A stretch of 64,000 bases of DNA from Extibacter muris (lineage in GTDB: Bacteria; Bacillota; Clostridia; Lachnospirales; Lachnospiraceae), in assembly GCF_004345005.1 (NCBI RefSeq), contig NZ_SMMX01000008.1, forward strand, positions 109,505 to 173,504. Reading direction: 5' to 3'. The first letter of the stretch is position 1; the number at the start of each line of letters is the position of its first letter. Below are positions 17,616 through 26,157 of the stretch, one piece after another. The notes under the pieces are model-generated. The model saw only the letters and a list, made by a program, of their open reading frames with translations. It had not been told where the DNA came from and ran no database searches. The translations under genes and the position numbers were made by a program.

Positions 17616-18305
17616 ATGAACTTACTGACAATGGAAGGCATCACAAAGTCCTATGCAGATAAGATTCTGCTGGACGGTGTGGATTTCAGTATCAATGACA
17701 ATGATAAGATAGGCATTGTCGGCATCAATGGAACCGGCAAGAGCACCCTGCTCAAAGTAGTGGCAGGCATAGAGAAGGCGGACAGTGGCATCATAAGCGC
17801 GGGTAATAATGTGAAGCTGCAACTATTTTAGAAGCGGTTCTGAAGGACAATGTGGACAAGGGCAATGAATGGACGATGTAAAGTGAAGCCAAGGCGATGA
17901 TCAACCGCCTTGGCCTTCCTTATTATGACACGAAAGCTGACACGCTGTCCGGAGGCCAGAAGAAGCGGACGGCGCTGGCTGGCGCGCTTCTCGCACCTGT
18001 TGACATACTTGTGCTCGATGAACCGACCAATCATCTCGACGGTGCTATGGCAGAGTGGCTGGAACAATATCTTGTAAAGTTCCGGGGGGCTATCGTGATG
18101 GTGACCCATGACCGTTACTTTCTGGACAGGGTCGCAACCAGGATCGTGGAGATTGAGAGGGCATCGCTCTATCATTATCCCGGCAGCTATTCCGATTACG
18201 TGAATCTGAAGATGCAGCGCCAGGACATGGAGAGCGCGGCCGAGAGGAAGAGGCAGAGCCTGCTTCGGACTGAGCTCAGATGGCTGGCCCGGGGCGCGCG
18301 GGCCA
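17616..18305 (+). pseudogene. ABC-F ATPase, multiply deleted and 3'-truncated
   Basis: The first 70 codons encode the start of an ABC-F protein with Walker A GINGTGKSTLLK. A short deletion near 17815-17822 shifts the frame, so TAG ends it at 17829. The other frame resumes (ATILEAVLKDNVDK), meets TAA at 17879, then carries the signature TLSGGQKKRTALAGALL and Walker B DILVLDEPTNHLDG. The linker-type block LARGARARSTK (to about 18305) is the last ABC-F sequence; the second ATPase half is missing and xdhA sequence follows. Intact members protect ribosomes or aid translation. This copy is dead. Confidence 0.82.
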
Positions 18306-18552
18306 GATCCACGAAACTTATAAACTGTCTACGGCTATGGACCACCCTCATCTGGAAGGACAGTTCGTGGAGAATTATGAACTTACGAGTGCATTTGGCA
18401 CCAAGGCGCTCGGCGAGCCGCCGGTCTGTTCGGTGGCTCCTGCCATACGCAACGCGGTGCTTCAGGCTACCGGTATCGGCATCGGCCAGGTTCCCCTGAA
18501 CCCGCATACCCTGTTTGAAGAATTTAAGAAGGGAGGGCTGCTCGATGTATGA
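18305..18552 (+). pseudogene. xdhA: Xanthine dehydrogenase molybdenum subunit, C-terminal stub
   Basis: From about 18305 the second frame reads QIHETYKLSTAMDHPHL and then the typical C-terminal cofactor-region block GTKALGEPPVCSVAPAIRNA, ending at TGA 18550. Only about 80 of roughly 760 residues remain. The junction with the ABC-F gene lies within about 15 bases (near 18297-18312) that read sensibly in both frames, consistent with a deletion across short homology. Its stop overlaps the xdhB start. Confidence 0.8.
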
Positions 18553-19246
18553 TATAAAAGCACTGTATGAGGCGGAAAGTGTATCGCATGCAATACGATT
18601 GCTGGAAGAGGACGGAACGCTGAGGATCGGTTCCATCACGAGCTTTTCCCATGTCACGAAACACCCGCTCGTACAGAGACATATGCGTGTGCTCGGCGAA
18701 GCGGTAGACAAAGTCGGTGGCCCCCAGATACGCAACATCGGAACCATCGGAGGAAATACGTGCAACGGAGTCACCTCGGCCGACTCCGCGTCCACGCTAT
18801 TTGCATATGACGCTCTTGTAGAGCTGGCCGGCCCGGACGGTGTGCGAACCGTTCCAATCCATGAATTCTACCTCAAGGCCGGATGCGTTGATCTGAGACT
18901 TGGGGAGATTGAGACGGCGGTATTGATACCAAAAGCCTCTTACGAAGGGTATGCAGGACACTATATCAAATACGCCATGAGAAATGCCATGGACATCGCG
19001 ACGCTCGGCTGTTCCGTGAACGTAAAGCTTTCAGACGATAAGGAATATCTGGAAGATGTGAGGATAGCCTACGGCGTGGCCGGTCCGGTTCCGCTCCGCT
19101 GTCCGGCTGCAGAGCGTGCGGCAAGGGGGAAGAAGGCGGCCGATGAGACATACCGCCGGTTTGCGGAGGAAGTGCTGAAGGATATCCACCCGAGAGACAG
19201 CTGGAGGGCAAGCAAGGCGTTCCGGGTAAGCAGTACAAACTCGTGA
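18545..19246 (+). pseudogene. xdhB: Xanthine dehydrogenase FAD subunit, internally deleted
   Basis: It starts MYDIKALYEAESVSHAIRLL, typical of XdhB, but jumps directly to EEDGTLRIGSITSFSHV. The roughly 45-residue segment that should lie between, which contains the FAD pyrophosphate-binding GG(S/T)D loop, is gone without breaking the frame. The second FAD motif, IRNIGTIGGNTCNG, is intact. The C-terminus (HPRDSWRASKAFR) is cut off and replaced by six unrelated codons. At 233 residues it is short of the usual 290 or so. It could be translated but should not bind FAD normally. Confidence 0.8.
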
Positions 19247-19605
19247 CGTGTACGATCAATGGGAAAACAGTGGAGACCATGGTAGACGTTCGCGCGTCTC
19301 TTACGGATATGTTGAGGAACGACTATCATCTGACGAGCGTAAAAAAAGGCTGCGAGGTCGGCGAATGCGGCGCCTGTAATGTAATTATAGACGGCGAGTG
19401 TTATAATTCCTGCATCTATCTCGCGGTGTGGGCGGACGGAAGGGATATCCGCACGCTGGAGGGGCTCATGGGACCGGGCGGAGAGCTGTCTGATATCCAG
19501 CAGGCATTTATCGACGAAGCTGCCGTCCAGTGCGGCTTCTGCACGCCGGGATTCATTATGAGCGCTGTCGAGATACTGGAGTCAGGCAGGGAATATACGA
19601 GGTGA
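19225..19605 (+). pseudogene. xdhC: Xanthine dehydrogenase iron-sulfur subunit, both ends lost
   Basis: The frame GKQYKLVTCTINGKTVE has lost its normal ATG at the junction with xdhB; the first possible start is GTG at 19243. The plant-type ferredoxin motif CEVGECGACNV and the start of the second cluster motif CGFCTPGFIMSAVEIL are present. The protein ends after GREYTR, so the second half of the second [2Fe-2S] site (the CRC motif) is missing. About 120 residues remain of roughly 155-160. It is non-functional as an electron-transfer subunit unless complemented. Confidence 0.78.
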
Positions 19606-19612
19606 ATCCAGT

Positions 19613-20239
19613 ATGAAAGTTCTATTGATCAACGGAAGCCCGAATGAACATGGCTGTACGTATACTGCCCTCACGGAAGTGGCAGGGACGCTTCAGAAAC
19701 ATGATATCGAGACAGAGATATGGTACCTCGGGAAGAAGGCCATCCCTGGATGCATCGCCTGCGGAACGTGTGCGGACACGGGCAGATGTGTCTGGGACGA
19801 CCAGGTGAACGAAGTAGGGGCGATGCCCGGCGGGACGGATGCGCTCGTGGTGGGCTCCCCAGTCTACTATGCGGGCCCGAGCGGACAGCTGACCGCATTT
19901 CTGGACCGGCTGTTCTACTCGAACAAAGGCGCGATGGCCGGCAAGCCGGGAGCGGCCGTGGTGTCGTGCAGAAGGGGAGGGGCTTCCGCAGCCTTTGACC
20001 GGCTGAACAAGTATTTTACCATCAGTAACATGCCGGTCGTGCCGTCACAGTACTGGAACCAGGTACATGGGCTTACGCCAGAAGATGTGAGGAAAGATGA
20101 AGAAGGGCTGCAGACGATGCGCACGCTTGGAGAGAATATGGCCTGGCTGCTGCGGTGCATCGACGCGGGCAGGAAAGCGGGAGTGAAGCCACCGGTATAC
20201 GAGCCAAAGATTGCGACTAATTTTATTCAGGAGGACTGA
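19613..20239 (+). CDS. NADPH-dependent FMN reductase / flavodoxin-family protein
   Basis: A 208-residue flavodoxin-fold protein. The FMN phosphate loop is LLINGSPNEHGCTYTAL at the N-terminus and the second FMN loop is GSPVYYAGPSGQ. Cysteines in GCIACGTCADTGRCVW (about residues 45-60) resemble those of iron-sulfur flavoproteins, so it may carry a cluster. It is a probable cytoplasmic electron-transfer or quinone/nitro-reducing enzyme with unknown substrate. It appears intact and starts 5 bases after the truncated xdhC, the AGGTG at 19600 serving as a weak ribosome-binding site. Confidence 0.8.
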   Translation: MKVLLINGSPNEHGCTYTALTEVAGTLQKHDIETEIWYLGKKAIPGCIACGTCADTGRCVWDDQVNEVGAMPGGTDALVVGSPVYYAGPSGQLTAFLDRLFYSNKGAMAGKPGAAVVSCRRGGASAAFDRLNKYFTISNMPVVPSQYWNQVHGLTPEDVRKDEEGLQTMRTLGENMAWLLRCIDAGRKAGVKPPVYEPKIATNFIQED

Positions 20240-20242
20240 AAC

Positions 20243-20401
20243 ATGATTAAGGACATAGCAGGATTTGCTTTTGACTGTAAAAATGCGGATGCATTAGCTG
20301 ACTTTTATGTAGAACTCCTTGGATGGGAGAAGATACAGACTTCCACAGTCATGTTCGACCCCGAAGGACATCCGTTCTGCCTAAGTACGGTGAAACAGTG
20401 A
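20243..20401 (+). pseudogene. Glyoxalase/bleomycin-resistance family protein, in-frame deletion
   Basis: A 52-residue frame joins the first strand-helix of a VOC-fold protein (MIKDIAGFAFDCKNADALA, FYVELLGWEK) directly to its last strand (VMFDPEGHPFCLSTVK). Normal relatives have about 115-125 residues, so about 65-70 residues including most of the metal-site fold are deleted in frame. It follows the flavodoxin gene by 3 bases after CAGGAGG, so it is probably still transcribed and translated, but a folded VOC domain is unlikely. Confidence 0.7.
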
Positions 20402-20439
20402 TTCTGATATGCTTTTGGATCCATATATACAGTTGAAGG

Positions 20440-20475
20440 AGAGCAGAAACTTTGTAAAGTTTCTGCTCTTTTATA
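20440..20475 (+). terminator. Rho-independent terminator
   Basis: AGAGCAGAAACTT (20440-20452) pairs with AAGTTTCTGCTCT (20457-20469) and is followed by TTTAT. A TATAAT box at 20497-20502 downstream is probably the -10 of the DUF975 gene. Confidence 0.8.
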
Positions 20476-20554
20476 GATTTCACCCTGAGACTGGGGTATA
20501 ATGGATTCAATATTATAAAAAGCAAACATAGATAAACGAGGAGGAAACTATAAT

Positions 20555-21307
20555 ATGTGGAACAGAGTGGAACTTAAAATGCGGGGGAAGCAGGCATTTC
20601 AATATAATTACTGGCCGTGCGTCGGGGTGGCATTCATCATGTCTGTCATATCAATGGTGTTCAGTTCGGGAGGTGCGAGCCGGAGCGCGGCGTCCTTGCG
20701 CCAGAGGACATACTACAGCGACAGTTCGGACTTGTGGAACGGTGCGGCGTATACGGACTCGTTCTCTGCCGGATGGCCTGCGTTCGGAGCGATTCTGGGG
20801 GCTGTGGCAATCATGCTGGCCCTGTTTGGCACGCTGCTTATGATATTTGTGGGTAATGTGCTGGAAGTCGGCGGCAAGAGATTCTTTGTCCGTAACCAGA
20901 CAGAACGTGTCGGCGTAGGAGCGGTACTGGATGGATTCAGATCCGGACATTACGGTAATATCGTGCTCACAATGTTCTTGAGAGATCTGTTTATATTCCT
21001 GTGGGCCTTGCTGCTGATCGTGCCTGGAATTATTAAGTCTTACGAATACCGTATGGTTCCTTATATCCTTTCCGAGAATCCGGGCATGAGCTATAAGGAA
21101 GCATTTGCAATCAGCAAACGCATGATGACAGGGCAGAAGCTGGAGACGTTTATCATGGACGTTTCTTTTATCGGCTGGTATCTGTTGGGCGGAATCACCT
21201 GCGGAATCGTAAACATATTTTATGTCATGCCGTATGTAGAGGCGTCATTTGCAGAGATGTATTCATTCAACCGCGCAAAGGCATATGCAGAAGGCTATAT
21301 CAGGTAG
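20555..21307 (+). CDS. DUF975-family membrane protein
   Basis: A 250-residue integral membrane protein with about five hydrophobic segments. The block LWALLLIVPGIIKSYEYRM followed by ILSENPGMSYKEAF is the hallmark of DUF975, a family common in Firmicutes with unknown function. A region of low complexity (SSGGASRSAASLRQR) lies between the first two helices. It is monocistronic with its own GAGGAGG site and a probable TATAAT promoter at 20497. Confidence 0.85.
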   Translation: MWNRVELKMRGKQAFQYNYWPCVGVAFIMSVISMVFSSGGASRSAASLRQRTYYSDSSDLWNGAAYTDSFSAGWPAFGAILGAVAIMLALFGTLLMIFVGNVLEVGGKRFFVRNQTERVGVGAVLDGFRSGHYGNIVLTMFLRDLFIFLWALLLIVPGIIKSYEYRMVPYILSENPGMSYKEAFAISKRMMTGQKLETFIMDVSFIGWYLLGGITCGIVNIFYVMPYVEASFAEMYSFNRAKAYAEGYIR

Positions 21308-21340
21308 CATAATAAGAACATATACGAAGGGGGCAGCGTT

Positions 21341-23038
21341 ATGGAACTGAAAGATTACCGGCGGTGCGCCGAGGTGGCCAGGCACCGGGAACAGGCAGAG
21401 CTTGTTCTGAAGAATGCAAATGTTGTAAATGTATTTACAGGTGAGATCCTTAAGGCTGATGTAGCGGTTACGGACGGCAGGATTGCAGGTATCGGGACTT
21501 ATGAAGGCCTGGTGGAAGAGAATCTTGACGGAAGATATCTCTGCCCTGGTTTTGTCGACAGCCATCTCCATCTGGAATCCACGCTTGTGACGCCTGCAGA
21601 GCTCATAGGACAGGCGGCGAAGTGCGGGACGACGACATTTATCGTGGATCCCCACGAATCGGCCAATGTAGCCGGGGCCGCCGGTATCGACTATATCCTT
21701 GGGCAGACGGAGAAGGTGCCGGCGAATGTATATGTCATGATGCCGTCCTGTGTGCCTTCAACTTCTGTGGACGACAATGGATGTGATTTTACGGTAGAAA
21801 AGATGAGGCCGTATCTTGGGCACCCGAGGGTGCTTGGACTGGGCGAGGTGATGGATTACGTGTCCGTCGTCGACGGGGATGCCGGAATGCATGAGAAGCT
21901 TGCGCTGTTTGAAGGCAGAACGCTTGACGGCCATGCTCCCGGACTCGGGGATGACGAAATACAGGCTTATGCGATGGCGGGGATAGGTACGGATCACGAG
22001 TGCATCGATTATGAGTATGCCATGAAGGAACGCCGCTGCGGAATGACGATACTCATCCGGGAAGGCAGCGCCGCCAAGAATCTGGAAGCCATCGTAAAAG
22101 GGATGGCAGAGCACGGCACCGGCACGGAAGGATTCTGCTTCTGTACCGATGACAAACATATTGAAGATATACAGAGAGACGGACATATCAACTATAATGT
22201 CAAGAAGGCTATATCCCTTGGAATTCCTGCCATCAGCGCCATTCAGATGGCTACGGTCAATGCGGCGGGATGCTACGGGCTTCATCATCTCGGCGCTCTT
22301 GCGCCGGGGTATCAGGCGGATATGATCGTGTTCGACAATCTGGAGGAAATGAATATCCTGGACGTATACCACAGGGGAATCAAAGTAGATGCCGGTGTGG
22401 ATCAGGGTGTCTTGCAGTGCCCGGAAGAACTGAAACATACGGTGCATCTGGATACGTTTTCAAGAGACAGCTTAAAGCTGTTGAAACCGGATGGCCCCTT
22501 CCATGTGATCCAGATGCAGGAAGGGCAGATAGTCACGAAAGATGTCGTATGTGACATCCCCGGCAAAAAGGAGTTTACAGCAGACAGAGAATATAATAAA
22601 ATTGCAGTTGTAGAACGGCATAAGGGAACCGGCAAGACGGGCGTAGGCGTTGTGGCAGGCTTCGGCTTGAGCGGCGGCGCGGTGGCGTCCAGCGTGTCAC
22701 ACGATTCCCACAACATCATCGTAATCGGAGATAACGATACAGATATGGAGCTGGCGGTGAAGGAACTGATACGCACCCAGGGCGGATACACTGTCGTAGA
22801 AAAGGGGAGGGTGTACGAGACGCTTGCTCTGCCCATCATGGGACTCATGAGCGATGCAGGTTATGATAACGTAGACAAGATATTAAAGAAAATGATAAGA
22901 AAGGCACACGAGATGGGAGTGCCGGAGACCATGGACCCGTTCATCACATTATCGTTCATGGCCCTCCCCGTAATCCCCGAACTTCGCATTACGCCGAGAG
23001 GACTTTTCAATGTGAAAGAGTTCAAATTGTGTGAATGA
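21341..23038 (+). CDS. ade: Adenine deaminase
   Basis: A 565-residue amidohydrolase that deaminates adenine to hypoxanthine. The first metal-binding motif is CPGFVDSHLHLEST, further ligands lie in FIVDPHE and GLGEVMDY, and the C-terminal adenine-deaminase domain contains GLMSDAGYD and the PFITLSFMALPVIPELR block. The length is normal and the frame clean. The GAAGGGGG ribosome-binding site is good. It fits the purine theme of the region (PbuG-like permease, xanthine permease, former xanthine dehydrogenase). Confidence 0.93.
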   Translation: MELKDYRRCAEVARHREQAELVLKNANVVNVFTGEILKADVAVTDGRIAGIGTYEGLVEENLDGRYLCPGFVDSHLHLESTLVTPAELIGQAAKCGTTTFIVDPHESANVAGAAGIDYILGQTEKVPANVYVMMPSCVPSTSVDDNGCDFTVEKMRPYLGHPRVLGLGEVMDYVSVVDGDAGMHEKLALFEGRTLDGHAPGLGDDEIQAYAMAGIGTDHECIDYEYAMKERRCGMTILIREGSAAKNLEAIVKGMAEHGTGTEGFCFCTDDKHIEDIQRDGHINYNVKKAISLGIPAISAIQMATVNAAGCYGLHHLGALAPGYQADMIVFDNLEEMNILDVYHRGIKVDAGVDQGVLQCPEELKHTVHLDTFSRDSLKLLKPDGPFHVIQMQEGQIVTKDVVCDIPGKKEFTADREYNKIAVVERHKGTGKTGVGVVAGFGLSGGAVASSVSHDSHNIIVIGDNDTDMELAVKELIRTQGGYTVVEKGRVYETLALPIMGLMSDAGYDNVDKILKKMIRKAHEMGVPETMDPFITLSFMALPVIPELRITPRGLFNVKEFKLCE

Positions 23039-23040
23039 AT

Positions 23041-23063
23041 TCAAAGGGGTCTGACCCCTTTGA
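23041..23063. terminator. Hairpin after adenine deaminase
   Basis: A perfect 10-bp stem, TCAAAGGGGT (23041-23050) with ACCCCTTTGA (23054-23063), and a 3-base loop. No T-run follows, so it may only partly terminate or may stabilise the transcript end. Confidence 0.45.
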
Positions 23064-23079
23064 ATAATGAGGAAATTGT

Positions 23080-23997
23080 ATGACAATTAACAAATCGATG
23101 AGAAGGGTCTTAAAGGCGCTGTCTTTTGGCGGCATCGAAGTGGAGGCGTCGAGAAGTCTGGCTAATTTGAAGGCCATTGACCCGATGCGGATATTCCACA
23201 AGACGATCGACTATAAGATATTTAATGGGGAGCACGAGATTCCGGTTAGGATCTATCTGCCCAAGGAGAAGGTGGTGGACGGTCTTCCGGTGCTTCTGTT
23301 CTTTCACGGCGGCGGATGGGTGACCGAGGGCATCGACAACTATGAGCGTATCTGTGCGCGGATGGCGGCCGACACGAATCATATCGTCGTGTCGGTGGAT
23401 TACCGATTGGCACCGGAACACAAGTTCCCGACCGGGCTGAATGACTGCTATGCGGTGGCGGAGGCCATATTTACGAAGCGTTTTATCCTGAATGTGGACC
23501 AGGAACAGATTACGATTATCGGGGACAGTGCAGGAGGAAACCTGGCGGCTGCCGTGTCGCTCATGGCCAGGGACAAAGGGGTGTTTCTCCCGAAAAAGCA
23601 GATACTCATATATCCCGCGGTCAACTGGGATTACAGTAATAGCTCGCCGTTTGAATCTGTCAGGGAAAACGGGACAGACTATCTTCTGACGGCGGGGAAG
23701 ATGCGGGACTATATAGACTTATATGCGTCGTGCGAGGAAGACAAGCAGAATAAATATCTTGCGCCTCTGATGGAGTCGGATTACAGCAACCAGCCGAAGA
23801 CGCTCGTGCTGACAGCAGAATATGACCCGCTCCGGGACGAGGGGGAGGAATATGGACACCGACTGAGAAAGGCGGGCAATGAGGTTGAAATACACAGGAT
23901 AAAGGATGCCCTGCATGGTTATTTTGCGTTGGGAATCAAATATTACCATGTACAGGAAAGTTTTGAACTGATTAATAATTTTTTGAGGGAGGACTAG
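23080..23997 (+). CDS. Alpha/beta hydrolase, HSL-type esterase
   Basis: A 305-residue esterase/lipase of the hormone-sensitive-lipase family. The oxyanion-hole motif is FFHGGGWVTEG, the nucleophile Ser lies in IIGDSAGGNLAA, the acid Asp in AEYDPLRDEGE and the His in DALHGYF. It has no signal peptide, so it is probably cytoplasmic, acting on short acyl esters. Its stop lies 3 bases before the GTG of the next gene, a DUF6320/acyltransferase-like protein, so the two are probably one operon with linked substrates. Confidence 0.87.
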   Translation: MTINKSMRRVLKALSFGGIEVEASRSLANLKAIDPMRIFHKTIDYKIFNGEHEIPVRIYLPKEKVVDGLPVLLFFHGGGWVTEGIDNYERICARMAADTNHIVVSVDYRLAPEHKFPTGLNDCYAVAEAIFTKRFILNVDQEQITIIGDSAGGNLAAAVSLMARDKGVFLPKKQILIYPAVNWDYSNSSPFESVRENGTDYLLTAGKMRDYIDLYASCEEDKQNKYLAPLMESDYSNQPKTLVLTAEYDPLRDEGEEYGHRLRKAGNEVEIHRIKDALHGYFALGIKYYHVQESFELINNFLRED

Positions 23998-24001
23998 AGA
24001 G

Positions 24002-25822
24002 GTGTTCCAGCAGAAGAGAGCTTATTGGAGGAATCTGGACAATGCTGCGAAGCTGTTTTCAGCCACAAGCAATGCAAAAGACACGCGGGTATTCCGGTTC
24101 TACTGTGTATTAAAAGAGTATATTGACGGAGATATTCTGCAGGAAGCATTGAACCGGACGATAAAGAAGTATCCGGTCTTTCTGTCTGTCATGAGGAAAG
24201 GCCTGTTCTGGCATTATCTGGAAAAGAGCGAGCTAAGGCCTGTGGTCCGGGAAGAATATAAAGAGCCGTGCAGCTGTCTCTACGTACGTGATAAAAAGGC
24301 GCTTCTTTTTGAGGTGACATATTTTGAAAAGCGTATTAATTTCGAGGTGTTCCATGCACTGACGGACGGAACAGGAGCAACGGAATTCCTGAAGGAACTT
24401 GTGAAGAACTACCTCTGCCTGTCGCATAGAGAAGAAGGCCTTGCGGAGGTGGAGCTTGCCGGTGACGGACCGACCGTGCAAGACCAGGAGAACGACAGCT
24501 TTTCCAAGTATTATTCCCCGGATGTCAAACGGAAGAAAAAGAAGAAGATCCGAGCGTATCAGATTAAGATGATGAAGAAAGAATACGGGGAACTTCAAGT
24601 GACGGAAGGGACTGTCTCGGTAAAAGAGCTCCTTGCCGTATCACGTGAAAAGGGCGTCTCGATGACAGTGCTTATGACTGCCGCGCTCATGTGCGCTATC
24701 CATGAGGAGATGACGAAAGTACAGGAGAAGAGGCCGGTCGTGCTCATGGTTCCCGTAAACCTGCGCAAGTTCTTCCCGTCGGAATCCATGCTGAACTTTT
24801 TCGGGTGGATAGAGCCGGGCCATCGGTTCGGCGAGGGGAAAGACAGCCTGGACGAGATACTGGAAGAGGTAAAAGTATATTTCAGCGATTATCTGACGAA
24901 AGAACATATCGCCGGTCATATGAATGAACTTATCGCTTTTGAAAAGCATAAAGTGCTGAGGTGGGCGCCGCTTGAGATCAAGAACCGCTGCATCCGGGCC
25001 GGTGCAAAGCTGGCGGAAAAGGAAGTTACCGCCGTGTTTTCCAATATGAGCGCGGTAAAGATGCCTGAGGAATATGTGCCGTATATAGAGAGGTTCGGCG
25101 TATATACGAGCACCCCAAAAGTGGAATTGTGCGTCTGCTCGTTTAACGATACGCTGACATTCGGCTTTACATCCCGCTATGACAGTTCAAACATACAGAG
25201 GAATTTCTTCCGTATCCTGTCTGAAATCGGGGTGCATACTAAGGTGGAGGAACCGGCATGTCCGGAAGAGGTACAGCTGAATTATGAAGGAAAGAAATTT
25301 TTTAATTATTTTTCTTTCTGCTGTATCGCGGCCATCGTAATCGGGATTATGCTAAATGCCATCATATCTCCGGAACGTTACTGGGCAGCATTTGTCGCCG
25401 CGGGCGCGTTCAGCATGTGGCTGGCATTGGCAATCGGATTCTTCAAGAGGCATAATCTGCTGAAGAACGCCATGTGGCAGCTGCTTGTGGTCAGCATCGG
25501 ATGTATCGTCTGGGATGCATTTACCGGCTGGCATAAGTGGTCGGTGAACTTTGTACTGCCTTCCGTGTGTGTGATTATAGAACTGTCCATGCTCATCATA
25601 TCCAGACTTCAGTCCCACACCGCAAGGGAATATATGATATATTATGTGATGGCGTCTGCATACAGCATACTCGTGCCATTCATACTGCTGCTAACGAAAG
25701 TGATAACCGTAACGGCACCGGCAGTGCTCTGCGCCGGGTTAAGCTCCCTGTTCCTGCTGGCGCTCGTCATATTCAAGGGGCGTGAATTTAAAGAAGAAAT
25801 GCAGAAAAAATTTCATGTATAG
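24002..25822 (+). CDS. Acyltransferase-like protein with DUF6320 membrane domain
   Basis: A 606-residue two-part protein. Residues 1 to about 420 resemble alcohol acetyltransferase/condensation-type folds. The motif FHALTDGTGATEFL (about residues 118-131) fits the HxxxDG catalytic signature of that superfamily. After about residue 430 come five or six hydrophobic helices matching the DUF6320 region, with a lysine-rich cytoplasmic tail. It is probably a membrane-attached acyl or peptidyl transfer enzyme, substrate unknown. GTG start at 24002, GGGAGG 7 bases upstream. It is coupled to the esterase gene before it. Confidence 0.65.
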   Translation: MFQQKRAYWRNLDNAAKLFSATSNAKDTRVFRFYCVLKEYIDGDILQEALNRTIKKYPVFLSVMRKGLFWHYLEKSELRPVVREEYKEPCSCLYVRDKKALLFEVTYFEKRINFEVFHALTDGTGATEFLKELVKNYLCLSHREEGLAEVELAGDGPTVQDQENDSFSKYYSPDVKRKKKKKIRAYQIKMMKKEYGELQVTEGTVSVKELLAVSREKGVSMTVLMTAALMCAIHEEMTKVQEKRPVVLMVPVNLRKFFPSESMLNFFGWIEPGHRFGEGKDSLDEILEEVKVYFSDYLTKEHIAGHMNELIAFEKHKVLRWAPLEIKNRCIRAGAKLAEKEVTAVFSNMSAVKMPEEYVPYIERFGVYTSTPKVELCVCSFNDTLTFGFTSRYDSSNIQRNFFRILSEIGVHTKVEEPACPEEVQLNYEGKKFFNYFSFCCIAAIVIGIMLNAIISPERYWAAFVAAGAFSMWLALAIGFFKRHNLLKNAMWQLLVVSIGCIVWDAFTGWHKWSVNFVLPSVCVIIELSMLIISRLQSHTAREYMIYYVMASAYSILVPFILLLTKVITVTAPAVLCAGLSSLFLLALVIFKGREFKEEMQKKFHV

Positions 25823-25864
25823 AGACTGCCCCGACTGGCATACTAAACATGAGGTGATGTCACG

Positions 25865-26044
25865 ATGATAGATAACAGCGAACTTCCAATCGGTTTTACG
25901 ATGGAGCTTGCGCAGCATTCTGATATCCTGAATGAATTTGCATCTATGCCGAAAGCAAAGCAGGATGAGATCGTAGAAGGCGCCAGACAAGTCAAAAGCC
26001 GGGAAGAGATGCGGAACTACGTGGAAAATATAGCAAACTTCTAA
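25865..26044 (+). CDS. Small conserved-looking protein, 59 residues
   Basis: A complete short frame, preceded by GAGGTG, encodes an acidic soluble protein (FTMELAQHSDILNEFASM, then the C-terminal SREEMRNYVENIANF). It resembles the C-terminal tail of YdeI/OmpD-associated proteins, where a helix-rich segment of similar sequence occurs, but it stands alone here. It begins 42 bases after the DUF6320 gene and is followed by a strong hairpin repeat. Function unknown. Confidence 0.55.
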   Translation: MIDNSELPIGFTMELAQHSDILNEFASMPKAKQDEIVEGARQVKSREEMRNYVENIANF

Positions 26045-26047
26045 AGG

Positions 26048-26102
26048 GACAGGCTAAAATGAAATGGGGACGGAGGTTTTTTTAAAAAACCCCGTCCCCA
26101 TT
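26048..26102. repeat. Dispersed hairpin repeat, copy 1 (terminator-like)
   Basis: GGACAGGCTAAAATGA leads into an imperfect hairpin AATGGGGACGG/CCGTCCCCATT (26063-26073 with 26092-26102) with an inner GGTTTTTTT/AAAAAACC stem. Nearly the same sequence occurs inverted at 27664-27725. It may act as a bidirectional terminator. Confidence 0.7.
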
Positions 26103-26157
26103 ACTCAAGTGAAACTATATAATTTACTATAAGAAATATCGAGCGAGGTGACCATTC

